The position numbers and the translations under genes are program-made. The notes under the pieces were generated by a model that was not told where the DNA came from, searched no databases, and saw only the letters and a program-made list of their open reading frames with translations. 19,639 bases of DNA from Streptosporangiaceae bacterium (lineage in GTDB: Bacteria > Actinomycetota > Actinomycetes > Streptosporangiales > Streptosporangiaceae): positions 1-19,639 of the forward strand of contig JASIBJ010000742.1 of NCBI GenBank assembly GCA_030045215.1, in the 5' to 3' direction. Each line of letters opens with the position of its first letter. Position 1 is the stretch's first letter. Positions 1 to 7,900 of this stretch are shown piece by piece.

Positions 1-341
1 AGCCGGGTCGAATACTGCACCAGCCGAGTGCCGGCCTCGGAGGCCCGCAGCTGGCCGACCAGGCCGGCCGCGTGCCAGGTCGTTCCGCAAGAAAGCTGGC
101 CCTGCTCAATCAGCAGCACGTCGGTCCAGCCAAGCGCGGTCAGATGGTAGGCGACGCTGGTGCCGATCACCCCTCCCCCGATGATCACGACCTGGGCGCG
201 CGGGGGCAGTGCTGGCCCCAGGGGGCGACCCCCTGGAACCCCCGCAGCTGGCCCAGGGGAGCGACCCCCTGGAACCCCCGCAGCTGGCCCAGGGGGGCGA
301 CCCCCTGGAACCCCCGCAGAGCGCTGGCGCGCGGGCATCAT
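1..341 (-). CDS. FAD-dependent amine oxidoreductase (sarcosine/dimethylglycine dehydrogenase-like), N-terminal part only
   Basis: Only the first 113 codons are in the window; the gene continues past position 1. Residues 49-57 (AQVVIIGGG) followed by VIGTSVAYHL form the Rossmann FAD-binding beta-alpha-beta. The motif SCGTTWHAAGLVGQLR follows; in dimethylglycine/sarcosine dehydrogenases the His of TWHAAG carries covalent FAD. Relatives oxidise N-methylated amino acids and often have a C-terminal GcvT folate domain, not visible here. I chose ATG 341: it lies 2 nt after the phosphotransferase stop and follows a GGGGA, which suggests translational coupling. The only other in-frame canonical start before the FAD fold is GTG 188, which has no ribosome site. 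Between ATG 341 and the fold lie three 12-residue repeats of the AGVPGGRPPGPA type (residues 9-44), an unusual N-terminus. The substrate cannot be set from this part. Confidence 0.85.
   Translation of the reverse strand, partial: MMPARQRSAGVPGGRPPGPAAGVPGGRSPGPAAGVPGGRPLGPALPPRAQVVIIGGGVIGTSVAYHLTALGWTDVLLIEQGQLSCGTTWHAAGLVGQLRASEAGTRLVQYSTR
211..318. repeat. Three tandem 36-bp hairpin repeats inside the oxidoreductase 5' end
   Basis: Three head-to-tail 36-bp units occupy 211-246, 247-282 and 283-318 and differ at only a few bases. Each contains a short inverted repeat: CCAGGGGG-cga-CCCCCTGG in the third unit, with one-base variants in the others. The period is a multiple of three and the oxidoreductase frame stays open through all units, giving a repeated Gly/Pro-rich 12-mer. 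The flanks are similar to each other (CGCGCGCCAG on one side, CGCGCGCCCAG on the other). Confidence 0.92.
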
Positions 342-343
342 CG

Positions 344-1342
344 TCAGTCCCCGTCCTGAACCTCGCGGAGCAACCGCGCGAACGCCGGGCTGGTGAAACC
401 GGCCGCGGCCGCCTCGAACCGCTCCATGCCCCAGGCCCAGAAGTCGAAGTCCAGGTCGCTCGTCGCGCTCTGGATCGCGCCCCAGAGCGTCCAGCCGTAC
501 CTCGCGACGAGCCCGAACAGCTCGGCTCGCGCGATCCGGCTGCGTCGCGGCCGGCCGTAGTAGGCGGTGACGAGGGCAGCGAGCGCATCGCGGTCCAGGC
601 CGCACTCCCCGGCGATGTTCCCGAGCTCGAAGCTCGGGTCGTTGTTGCCCGAGTACTCGTAGTCGATCAGCCAGATCCGCTCGCCGTCATCAATGAAGTT
701 CGCTGCGAGCAGGTCGTTGTTGCAGGGCACCGTGCCCTCGTCTCCGGCCGCCAGGGCGGCGTGGGCGTCCGCGAAGGCGGGCAGCAGGCCCTCGTAGCCG
801 ACCGGGATGCGCATGCCCCTGTTCCTGGCCACGCTGTAGTAACGGGCCTGGATATCGAACATGTCGAAGTCACCGGCGAACCGGCCAGCGCCGTGCAGCG
901 CGCGGCACGCGGCGGCGATTCTGGGGATCATCTCGGGCTCGCCGACGTCGTCATTGCCGAGCGTCTTGCCTTCGATGTAGCCGAGCACGAGCATGCGGTC
1001 CTGCGGCCGGTACTCAATCACGGGCGCGCCAACGCCCGCGGCCGCGGCCAGCACTGAGTTGCGGTATTCGTGCTCGCGATCGATGCCGAGCGAGCCGCCG
1101 TCGGACCAGAGCCTGGCGACGAAGGAACCGCGCTCCGTCGTGACGCGGAAGTTCTGGTTGGTTAGCCCGCCGGGCAGCACGCTGATCTGCATGACCGAGC
1201 CGGCCAGGCTCGGAATCGTGGCCAGCAGCTCGCGCGCCCGCGCCGACACCGGATCCTGTCCCTGCCCGTCAGCGGCCGGCACGAGATCCTGCCCGGGCTC
1301 GTCGGTCCTCGGCACCGGGTCGTGCCGCAGCTCGCTCACCAC
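344..1342 (-). CDS. Choline/ethanolamine-kinase-like phosphotransferase (APH fold)
   Basis: 332 residues. The family phosphorylates a small alcohol or amino-alcohol with ATP in the cytosol. Visible are an N-lobe nucleotide loop (LPGGLTNQNFRV), the catalytic-loop segment PCNNDLLAANF with N208, N209 and D210, and the metal-binding IDYEYSGNNDPSFELGN with D227. The last is very typical of choline kinase/LicA-like proteins, as is the C-terminal helical part rich in Trp and Phe. The usual catalytic-loop His is Asn here (N208). I chose GTG 1342 because AGGAGGG (1352-1358) lies 9 nt upstream; GTG 1339 is possible, and the frame stays open to ATG 1462 without coding-like residues. The oxidoreductase ATG follows its TGA by 2 nt, so the two genes are almost certainly one operon. 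The substrate is unknown; the neighbouring permease and amine oxidase suggest an amino-alcohol or methylated amine. Confidence 0.85.
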   Translation of the reverse strand: MVSELRHDPVPRTDEPGQDLVPAADGQGQDPVSARARELLATIPSLAGSVMQISVLPGGLTNQNFRVTTERGSFVARLWSDGGSLGIDREHEYRNSVLAAAAGVGAPVIEYRPQDRMLVLGYIEGKTLGNDDVGEPEMIPRIAAACRALHGAGRFAGDFDMFDIQARYYSVARNRGMRIPVGYEGLLPAFADAHAALAAGDEGTVPCNNDLLAANFIDDGERIWLIDYEYSGNNDPSFELGNIAGECGLDRDALAALVTAYYGRPRRSRIARAELFGLVARYGWTLWGAIQSATSDLDFDFWAWGMERFEAAAAGFTSPAFARLLREVQDGD

Positions 1343-1440
1343 GGGCAATATCCCTCCTGGTTCCGGGGTTCGCGGGTCGTCCGCCCAGGCTGCACAACCG
1401 AGCACTCCGAACCGCGTTGCTCGCGTGCGGTACTGATGGC

Positions 1441-1472
1441 AGGTTACGAGGCAGAAACGCAAAGGTCTAGAC
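1441..1472 (-). promoter_or_regulatory. Candidate promoter and GntR/HutC-type operator GTCTAGAC ahead of the phosphotransferase
   Basis: On the minus strand TAGACC (1469-1464), a 17-nt spacer and TAACCT (1446-1441) form a plausible -35/-10 pair. The perfect palindrome GTCTAGAC (1465-1472) overlaps the -35, a repressing position. GTCTAGAC fits the HutC-subfamily GntR core GTMTAKAC known from DasR/NagR/PhnF-type sites. A HutC-type gene lies in the same locus. Confidence 0.55.
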
Positions 1473-1555
1473 AGAAGTGCCGGACATCCGGCCGGCCGCG
1501 CCGGGTGGGTGGTTTGCCTGTCGTGAATGCCGCGTATAGATCGCGCCGGTACAGA

Positions 1556-1569
1556 TAGGGTCTGGACAG
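1556..1569 (+). promoter_or_regulatory. Candidate -10 and second, imperfect operator ahead of the permease
   Basis: GGTCTGGACAG (1559-1569) matches GGTCTAGACAG of the upstream site (1464-1474) at 10 of 11 bases. The 8-bp cores start 95 bp apart, close to nine helical turns. It overlaps TAGGGT (1556-1561), a possible -10 for the permease; I see no good -35. Confidence 0.4.
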
Positions 1570-1635
1570 TTACCGCGCCACACCCCTACGCTACGCGTCA
1601 TCTGAGGTCCCGAGCGGGACGAGGAGGACGAGCCG

Positions 1636-3192
1636 GTGAGCGCAACTTCGGATGTCAGCCGCAGTCACGACCGCGACACCGCAGATCTTGCCCGATTCGG
1701 CTACAAGCAGGAGCTCAGGCGGTCGCTCGGCCTATTCAGCTCGTTCGCGGTGGCGTTCAGTTACATCTCGCCATCGACCGGCATCTTCACGCTGTTCTCG
1801 CTCGGCCTGGTCACGCTTGGCGGCGTCTTCATCTGGACCTGGCCGGTGGTCGCGCTCGGCCAGTTCATCATCGCGCTGAACTTCGCCGAGGTGTCCAGTC
1901 ATTTCCCCATCGCGGGCTCGGTGTTCCAGTGGTCGAAGTACCTCGCCCACCGGACCTACTCGTGGTTCACGGGCTGGATCTACTTGTTCGCCGGCATTAT
2001 CACCGTCACGGCCGTGGTCGCCACGCTGCCGCTCGCGCTGATCCCCGCGCTGCAGGGCCTCGGCTGGCATAGCCTCGGCGTCGGCAGCTCGTCGACGGTG
2101 CTGCACACCCAGCTGGTGGTCGCGCTGATCACGCTCGTCGTGATCACCGTCCTCAACATCTACGGCGTCAAGCTGGTCGCGATCATCAATAACACGGGGG
2201 TGCTGTTCGAGATCCTCGGCATGTTCGTGTTCGCGCTGGTCCTGATGGCCTTCCACAACCACCAGGGCTTCAAGGTCGTGACTGACAGCAGCGGCCTGCA
2301 CGTCGGGCCGAACACGTTCCTCGTCGCGATGTTCATGTCCCTGTTCGTGATCTACGGCTTCGACACGGCGTCCACGCTGTCCGAGGAGACCCGCAATCCG
2401 CGCCGCTCTGCGCCCAAGGCCGTGCTGTACTCCATCGTCGGCGCGTTCATCATCGGCGGGGTCTTCCTGCTCGGCACGCTGATGGCGATCCCGAACCTGC
2501 ACAAGGCCATTGGAGCCTCCTGGGGGCCGGCCAACATCATCGAGGCCAACTTCCCGACCGCGTTCGCGACCATCTATCTGCTGGTGGTCTCGGCTGCCAT
2601 TTTCGTCTGCTGCCTGTCGATCCTGGCGGCCACGATCCGGCTGTCGTTCGGTATGGCCAGGGACAACCAGCTGCCCTTCTCAAAGCCCTTGGCCAAGGTC
2701 TCCCCCACTCTGCACACCCCCATCTGGACCTGCATCACGATCGCGGTGATCTCGGCCATCCCGTTCATCCAGTACGACGGCGCGGGCGTCATTGCGATCG
2801 CGGCGACCGCGATGATCTACTTCAGCTATTTCCTCGGCAACCTCGCGATCCTGGGCGCCCGGCTGAAGGGCTGGCCGAAGACGAAGGCGCCGTTCCGGCT
2901 CGGTGGGTGGGGCCTGGTCATCAACATCCTCGGGCTGCTCTACGGCGGTGCGATGCTGGTCAACTTCGCCTGGCCACGCATCCAGAGCAACCCGACGCCA
3001 AAGCAGGAGGCGCTGGCACTCAACTTCCATGTCGGCTGGCTGAACGGTATCCCGATCCTGTGGACCGTCTTCGTCTTCATCGTCATCCTCGGGGTGCTCT
3101 ACTACCTGATCGTCGGACGGCGCAAGGAATTCGCGCCGGTCACGGCCCCGCCCGATGGGGAACCAATCCCGGCAGCGGAGGGGGCTGCCTAG
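1636..3192 (+). CDS. APC-superfamily permease (amino acid/choline transporter type)
   Basis: 518 residues, an integral membrane protein with about twelve hydrophobic segments after a 30-residue polar N-terminus. The first segment contains SYISPSTGIFTLFSLGL, the broken-helix substrate site of the family. The following AEVSSHFPIAGSVFQWSKYL resembles the amino acid/choline transporter (ACT) branch, whose members import amino acids, GABA, choline or polyamines by cation coupling. SEETRNPRRSAPKAVLYS is the typical cytosolic loop. GTG 1636 has AGGAGG (1622-1627) 8 nt upstream. It is divergent from the kinase-like/oxidoreductase pair, so import, phosphorylation and oxidation of one substrate is a reasonable inference. 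The exact substrate cannot be read from the sequence. Confidence 0.9.
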   Translation: MSATSDVSRSHDRDTADLARFGYKQELRRSLGLFSSFAVAFSYISPSTGIFTLFSLGLVTLGGVFIWTWPVVALGQFIIALNFAEVSSHFPIAGSVFQWSKYLAHRTYSWFTGWIYLFAGIITVTAVVATLPLALIPALQGLGWHSLGVGSSSTVLHTQLVVALITLVVITVLNIYGVKLVAIINNTGVLFEILGMFVFALVLMAFHNHQGFKVVTDSSGLHVGPNTFLVAMFMSLFVIYGFDTASTLSEETRNPRRSAPKAVLYSIVGAFIIGGVFLLGTLMAIPNLHKAIGASWGPANIIEANFPTAFATIYLLVVSAAIFVCCLSILAATIRLSFGMARDNQLPFSKPLAKVSPTLHTPIWTCITIAVISAIPFIQYDGAGVIAIAATAMIYFSYFLGNLAILGARLKGWPKTKAPFRLGGWGLVINILGLLYGGAMLVNFAWPRIQSNPTPKQEALALNFHVGWLNGIPILWTVFVFIVILGVLYYLIVGRRKEFAPVTAPPDGEPIPAAEGAA

Positions 3193-3206
3193 GACCTGGT
3201 GGAGCT

Positions 3207-3282
3207 GGACGGCGCGCCGTAGCGCCACGCCGGGTCCCGCCCCGTGATCCGGCGCCATGGCGGGGAGGGCGGCGCGCCGTCC
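3207..3282. repeat. Inverted repeat GGACGGCGCGCC / GGCGCGCCGTCC between permease and GntR gene
   Basis: GGACGGCGCGCC (3207-3218) and its exact complement GGCGCGCCGTCC (3271-3282) flank 52 nt. The 10-mer GGCGCGCCGT also occurs as a direct repeat at 3211-3220 and 3271-3280, because the core is itself palindromic. No T-run follows. It could be a factor-binding pair for the GntR promoter or a weak terminator after the permease. Confidence 0.5.
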
Positions 3283-3379
3283 ACTGGGGCGGCGGCCTGC
3301 GACGACAGGAGGATTGGCGCGGCCGCCGCCCGCCAGGAGCTCATTCCGCGGCGAATCCGCGGAGAGGACACTAGGAGAC

Positions 3380-4240
3380 ATGCGCCAGGTCACGCCGGCC
3401 GCCCAGCCGCAGCCAGCACAGCCGCAGCCGACACGGCCGGTCCAGGCCGCGCCGGGGGCGCTGGCCAGGCTGACCTCGCTGGCCAGGAAGCCACCAAAGA
3501 TCATCAGGCAGACCGGCGTCACCGCGCACGCGCAGATTGAAGACTGGCTTGCCAATGCTATCGCCGTGGGTCAACTCAGGCCGGGCGACCGGCTGCCGAC
3601 CGAGTACGACCTCGCCGCCTGGCTCGGCGTGAGCCGGATGACACTGAGGCACGCGCTCGGCGAGCTAGCCCAGCGGGGACTGGTCACCAAGGCGGTCGGG
3701 CGCAACGGCGGCACGTTCGTAGCCGAGGCGAAGCTCGACCAGGACCTGACCACGCTCGCCGGCTTCTCTGAGCAGTTGCGCCGGCACGGCAAGGTAGCGG
3801 GCGCCACAGTACTCGCGGCCGCCAAGATCCCGGCCAGCGCGGCCGCGGCGGCGGCGCTAGGACTCGCCGAGGGCGATCCCGTGCACGAGGTCCGGCGGAT
3901 CCGGCTCGCCGATGGCCGGCCGATGGTTATCGAGCACTCGCTGTTCCCGGCGGCTCTGTTTCCCGACTTGCTGGACTGCCGGCTGGACGGCTCGCTCTAT
4001 GAGTTGCTCGAGGAGCGGTACGGGCAGCGCCCACACCGGGCGCGCGAGTTGCTTGAGCCGGTGGTGGCGGGGGTGCGGGAGGCGGAGGCCCTCGAGGTGG
4101 ACGAGGGCGCCCCGCTCATGCTGGTGGAGCGGACTGCCTACTCGCAGTCCGGTCAGCCACTCGAGTTCGCGCGCGACCTCTTCCGCGGCGACCGGACCAG
4201 GGTCGTCGTGTGGACGTCAGAGCTAGCCGGAGAGCTCTAG
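3380..4240 (+). CDS. GntR-family (HutC subfamily, UTRA domain) transcriptional regulator
   Basis: 286 residues. After a Pro/Gln-rich tail (residues 1-30) a winged helix-turn-helix spans about 46-115, with the GntR signature GDRLPTEYDLAAWLGVSR followed by MTLRHALGELAQRGLV. A UTRA ligand-binding domain fills about 130-280 (VHEVRRIRLADGRPMVIEHSLFP, then the final strand LEFARDLFRGDRTRVVV). UTRA domains bind small metabolites, which release the dimer from DNA. ATG 3380 is preceded by AGGAG only 2 nt away and by an earlier GGAGAGGA; an extension upstream has no coding character. It lies 187 bp after the permease on the same strand, and the GTCTAGAC-type sites at 1465 and 1560 are its likely operators (inference). 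Confidence 0.9.
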   Translation: MRQVTPAAQPQPAQPQPTRPVQAAPGALARLTSLARKPPKIIRQTGVTAHAQIEDWLANAIAVGQLRPGDRLPTEYDLAAWLGVSRMTLRHALGELAQRGLVTKAVGRNGGTFVAEAKLDQDLTTLAGFSEQLRRHGKVAGATVLAAAKIPASAAAAAALGLAEGDPVHEVRRIRLADGRPMVIEHSLFPAALFPDLLDCRLDGSLYELLEERYGQRPHRARELLEPVVAGVREAEALEVDEGAPLMLVERTAYSQSGQPLEFARDLFRGDRTRVVVWTSELAGEL

Positions 4241-4301
4241 TGGCAGTGCTGCTGGCTACGGGTATCGTCGGGGCGTTGTCGGTCGCGACAAGGAGCATGC
4301 G

Positions 4302-4610
4302 ATGACGGTGAAGCTCGTAGTCCTGTACACCCAGCCGGAAGACGCCGCGGCATTCGATCAGGAGTACACCGAAGTGCACGCGCCACTGGTGGCCAAGATC
4401 CCCGGGCTGCAGCGCTTCGAAGCCGGCAAGCTCGTCACCGCGCTTGATGGTGGCGAGCACACCTATCACCGGATCGCCGAACTGTATTTCTCCGATCAGG
4501 CCGCGATGGACGCGGCGTTCGGGTCACCCGAGGGCGCCGCCACCGCGCAGCACTACGGTCGGATCGCCCCGCCCGGCTCGCGCATGTTCGTCCAGGTACT
4601 CGACGACTAA
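4302..4610 (+). CDS. EthD-family small protein
   Basis: 102 residues with the EthD/dimeric alpha-beta barrel pattern: MTVKLVVLYTQPED, then the conserved EVHAPLVAKIPGLQRFE with its His, a central ELYFSDQAAMDAAFGSPEG and a C-terminal FVQVLDD. EthD was named from an ether-degradation cluster of Rhodococcus and is needed there, but its chemistry is unknown. ATG 4302 has AAGGAG (4290-4295) 6 nt upstream; the ATG at 4296 runs into a stop at once. It follows the GntR gene by 61 bp and could belong to the same transcript. It may act as a helper or dimeric oxygenase-like factor in the catabolic locus, which is speculation. Confidence 0.85.
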   Translation: MTVKLVVLYTQPEDAAAFDQEYTEVHAPLVAKIPGLQRFEAGKLVTALDGGEHTYHRIAELYFSDQAAMDAAFGSPEGAATAQHYGRIAPPGSRMFVQVLDD

Positions 4611-4667
4611 CTCCGGCTAGCCCCCGGCTACCGGTTCGGGCGAGCCTGCGACCTGCCTCACGCGTCA

Positions 4668-4904
4668 TACGCTGTCGCGATGGCAAAGGTGGGATTTCAG
4701 GAAGGGCTCACGGCCCCTGTGCGTGAACTTCCGCTCACGAGAGTGTCGCGGCGGCGTGGCGTGGGCGTGGCGTTCCAGTGGCGTCGACGCCTGTCGGCGT
4801 GCGATCATGCTGGCTCGACCCGATTTTGCCCTGGAGAGCTCTGCGGGGGAAGCAATGTGGTTCGGCCTGCTGGGCACTCTGCAGGTTCGAGTCGATCATG
4901 GTGA
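4668..4904 (+). other. Possible leaderless upstream ORF (4680-4904) ahead of the SARP gene
   Basis: TACGCT (4668-4673) sits 6 nt before ATG 4680, the spacing of a leaderless transcript. The 74-codon frame from this ATG ends at 4904, overlapping the chosen SARP start by 50 nt in another frame. Third codon positions are not G/C-rich, so a conserved protein is unlikely. It could be a start-site artefact, a 175-nt leader, or a regulatory upstream ORF. Confidence 0.25.
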
Positions 4905-7900
4905 GATCAATGTCTCCGCCGCAAAGCAGCGAGTTCTGCTGGCGGCGCTGCTCCTGACGCCTGGGCAGGCCGTGTCGGCGGCCCGGCTCTCCGAGCTTGT
5001 CTGGGATGGCTTCCCGCCACGTCAGGCCGCCGTCACCTTGCGAAGCTACGTGAAGCGGCTCAGGCAGGTGCTCGGCCCGCCCGGTGCCGCCAGGATCATC
5101 ACCGGCAGCATCGGATACCAAATCAACGCGACCGCGGCCGAGATCGACATCGCACAGTTCGACGATCAGGTGCGGATGGGCATCGGCGCCGCACAGTCGG
5201 GCGACTGGCAGCGCGCCCAGGGCTTGCTTGACTCGGCGCTTGCGCTCTGGCGCGGCAGCCCACTGGCCGACATCCCGTGCCAGGCGCTGCTGCTGGCCGA
5301 GGGGCCGCACCTGGAAGAGCAGCGGCTCCAGGCACTGCAGTGGCGGATCGAGGCCAGCCTCCAGCTTGGTCAGCACCACAAGGTCACGCCGCAACTCCAG
5401 GCGCTCACTGCCGCGCACCCGCTTCGCGAGCCATTCCACGGCCAGCTCATGATGGCCCTGTACCGGTCTGGCCGGCAGGCCGAGGCGCTTGCCGCGTATC
5501 GCACGGCACGTCGCATCATCGTCACGGAGCTGGGCCTTGACCCCGGGCCCGAGCTGCAGCTGCTGCACCAGCGCATCCTCGCAGGCGATTGTGAGCCCGT
5601 CGCGGCTGCCAGCCACGCCGTCGGGCAGCCAGCCTGGAGCGAACTTGCGCTCGCCGCGCCCGCAGTGGGGGACCAGGTGGGGCCCGCCGGCTACGCGGCA
5701 CAGGTGCCGGTGCCGCGGCAGCTGCCAGCGCCGGTGGCGGGCTTTACCGGCCGCGACGCCGAACTGGCTGCGCTAACTAGCCAGCTCGGGCCCCGGCCCG
5801 AACCGAACGCGCCGGGTCCTGCCCTGGTGATCTCGGCGATCGGCGGCACGGCGGGGGTGGGCAAGACGGCGCTGGCGGTGCAGTGGGCGCATCGGGTAGC
5901 CGGGCGGTTCCCCGACGGGCAGCTGTACGTGAACCTGCGCGGCTACGACCCGGACGAGCCGGTCTCGGCGGCCGATGCGCTCGCCCGATTCCTGCGTGAC
6001 CTAGGCGTGCCCGGTCCGGACATCCCGGCCGTGGCGGAGGAGCGCGCCGCCAGGTACCGCAGCCTGCTCGCTGGAAGGCGGGTGCTCGTCCTGCTCGACA
6101 ACGCCGGATCAGCAGAGCAAGTGCGGCCGCTCCTGCCCGCGACTGCCGGGTGCACTGCGATAGTGACGAGCCGCGATGCCCTGGCCGGGCTAGTCGCCAC
6201 CGACGGAGTCCGACGGCTCGACCTGGACGTCTTGCCGCAGAGCGATGCGATCGCGCTGCTGCGGTCGCTGACGGCCAGCCGGGTGGATGAAGATCAGGAC
6301 GCAGTAAGGGCACTGGCGGACCTCTGCGCCCGCCTGCCGCTCGCGCTGCGGATCGCCGCCGAGCAGGCCGTCGCCCGCCCGGAGACCTCGCTCAGGGAGT
6401 TGGCGGCCGAGCTCGCGGCCGACCGGCTGGATGGCCTGGACGCCGGGGAGGACCGCGCCGATGTGCGGGCGGTGTTTTCTTGGTCCGTCCGGCAGCTGCC
6501 CGATGACGTAGCGAAGGCGTTCGCGCTGATCGGCCTGCACCCGGGCCTAGACCTAGACGTGCACGCTGCCGCCGCACTGACCGGCGCCACCGCGGCGCGG
6601 GCTGCCCGGGCGCTGGCCCGACTGCACCGGGCCAGCCTGATCCAGGCCGCCGGGAGCGGCCGTTACGGCATGCATGATCTGCTGCGCGTCTACGCTCGCG
6701 AGGAGGCTGTCGCCGCCGAGCAGGAGGGCGCCGGCGGCATCGGCGGCGAGTGTCACCAGGCCCTGACCCGGTTGTTCGACTACTACCTGGCCGCGACCAT
6801 CGCCGCCATGAATGGCTTGTACCCGGCCGAAGCCCATCAGCGCCCGGCGGTCACGCCATCCGCAGCCGCTCGCGTACCAGCGACATCCGGGCCGGCGGCT
6901 GCGCGGGCGTGGCTGGACTCCGAGCGGGAGAACCTGGTCGCGGCGGTGGTGCACTGCGCTGGGCACGGCTGGCCTAAGCACGCTGCAGGCCTGGCCGAAG
7001 CACTGTTTGGCTACCTGATGACGGGCGGTCACCTGCACGAAGCGCAGACGATCTACGGCCACGCGCTTCAGGCCGCGCGCCGGTCCGGTGACCTGGCGGC
7101 CGAAGCGGAGGCGCTCAGCGGCCTTGGCGGCGTCGGCCTCGAAAGAGGTCACTTCCGCGACGCGGCCGGCCACTACCAGGCCGCGCTGGAGCGTTACCGC
7201 ACGTGCTGCGACCGCGCCGGCGAGGCCCGGACCCTGATGAGTCTCGGGATCTCCGAGCAGTACCTGCGTAACGACGAGTCGGCGGCCGGCTATCACAGCA
7301 AGGCCATCATCGCCTTCGAGGACGCCGGTGACAGCCTCGGCACGGCGCGCGCGCTCAGCTACCTGGCCGGCGTCGAGACAGAGATGGGCTCCTACGATCG
7401 GGCAGCGCGGCACCTGCAGCTCGCGTTGGCAATACTCGGCAAGGAAAATGACCTCATCTACAAGGCCGAGCCGCTGGAGCGGCTCGGCATGCTCATGCTC
7501 CGCCGCGGCCAGCTATCGCAGGCAGCCGGCTACTTCGAGCAAGCCCTGGCCATCTACCGGCGCATCGATCACCGCAGCGGCGTGGGCTCGCAGCTACTGA
7601 GCCTCGGCGTCGTCGATCTGCGTGAGGGCCGCTACCAGCAGGCTGTCAGCTATTTTCAGCGGGCACTCACCCTGTTCCGGCAGACCGGCAACCGGTACGG
7701 CGAGATCAGGACGCTGCGAAACCTGGCCGAGGCCCTGAGGGGGTCCGGCCAGCTCACCGCCGCCCGGGCCGAGCTCCAGACAGCGCTCTGCCTAGCGGCC
7801 GAGACGGGCAACACCTACCAGGAGGCTGGCGCGCACAGCGACCTCGCCGAGAACTACCACTCCGCCTGCCAGGACGGGCCGGCCCGCCAGCACTGGCAGC

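Noticed and set aside
211..318. CRISPR-like array
   Set aside because: Units are directly adjacent with no spacers; it is a plain tandem repeat.
106..588. Arg-rich 160-codon frame on the minus strand through the repeats
   Set aside because: It runs out of frame through both the phosphotransferase and the oxidoreductase, with poor third-position G/C bias. The repeats are simply open in several frames.
3193..3379. GntR regulator starting upstream at 3257
   Set aside because: The extension is low-complexity Arg/Pro sequence without coding character; ATG 3380 fits the family length.
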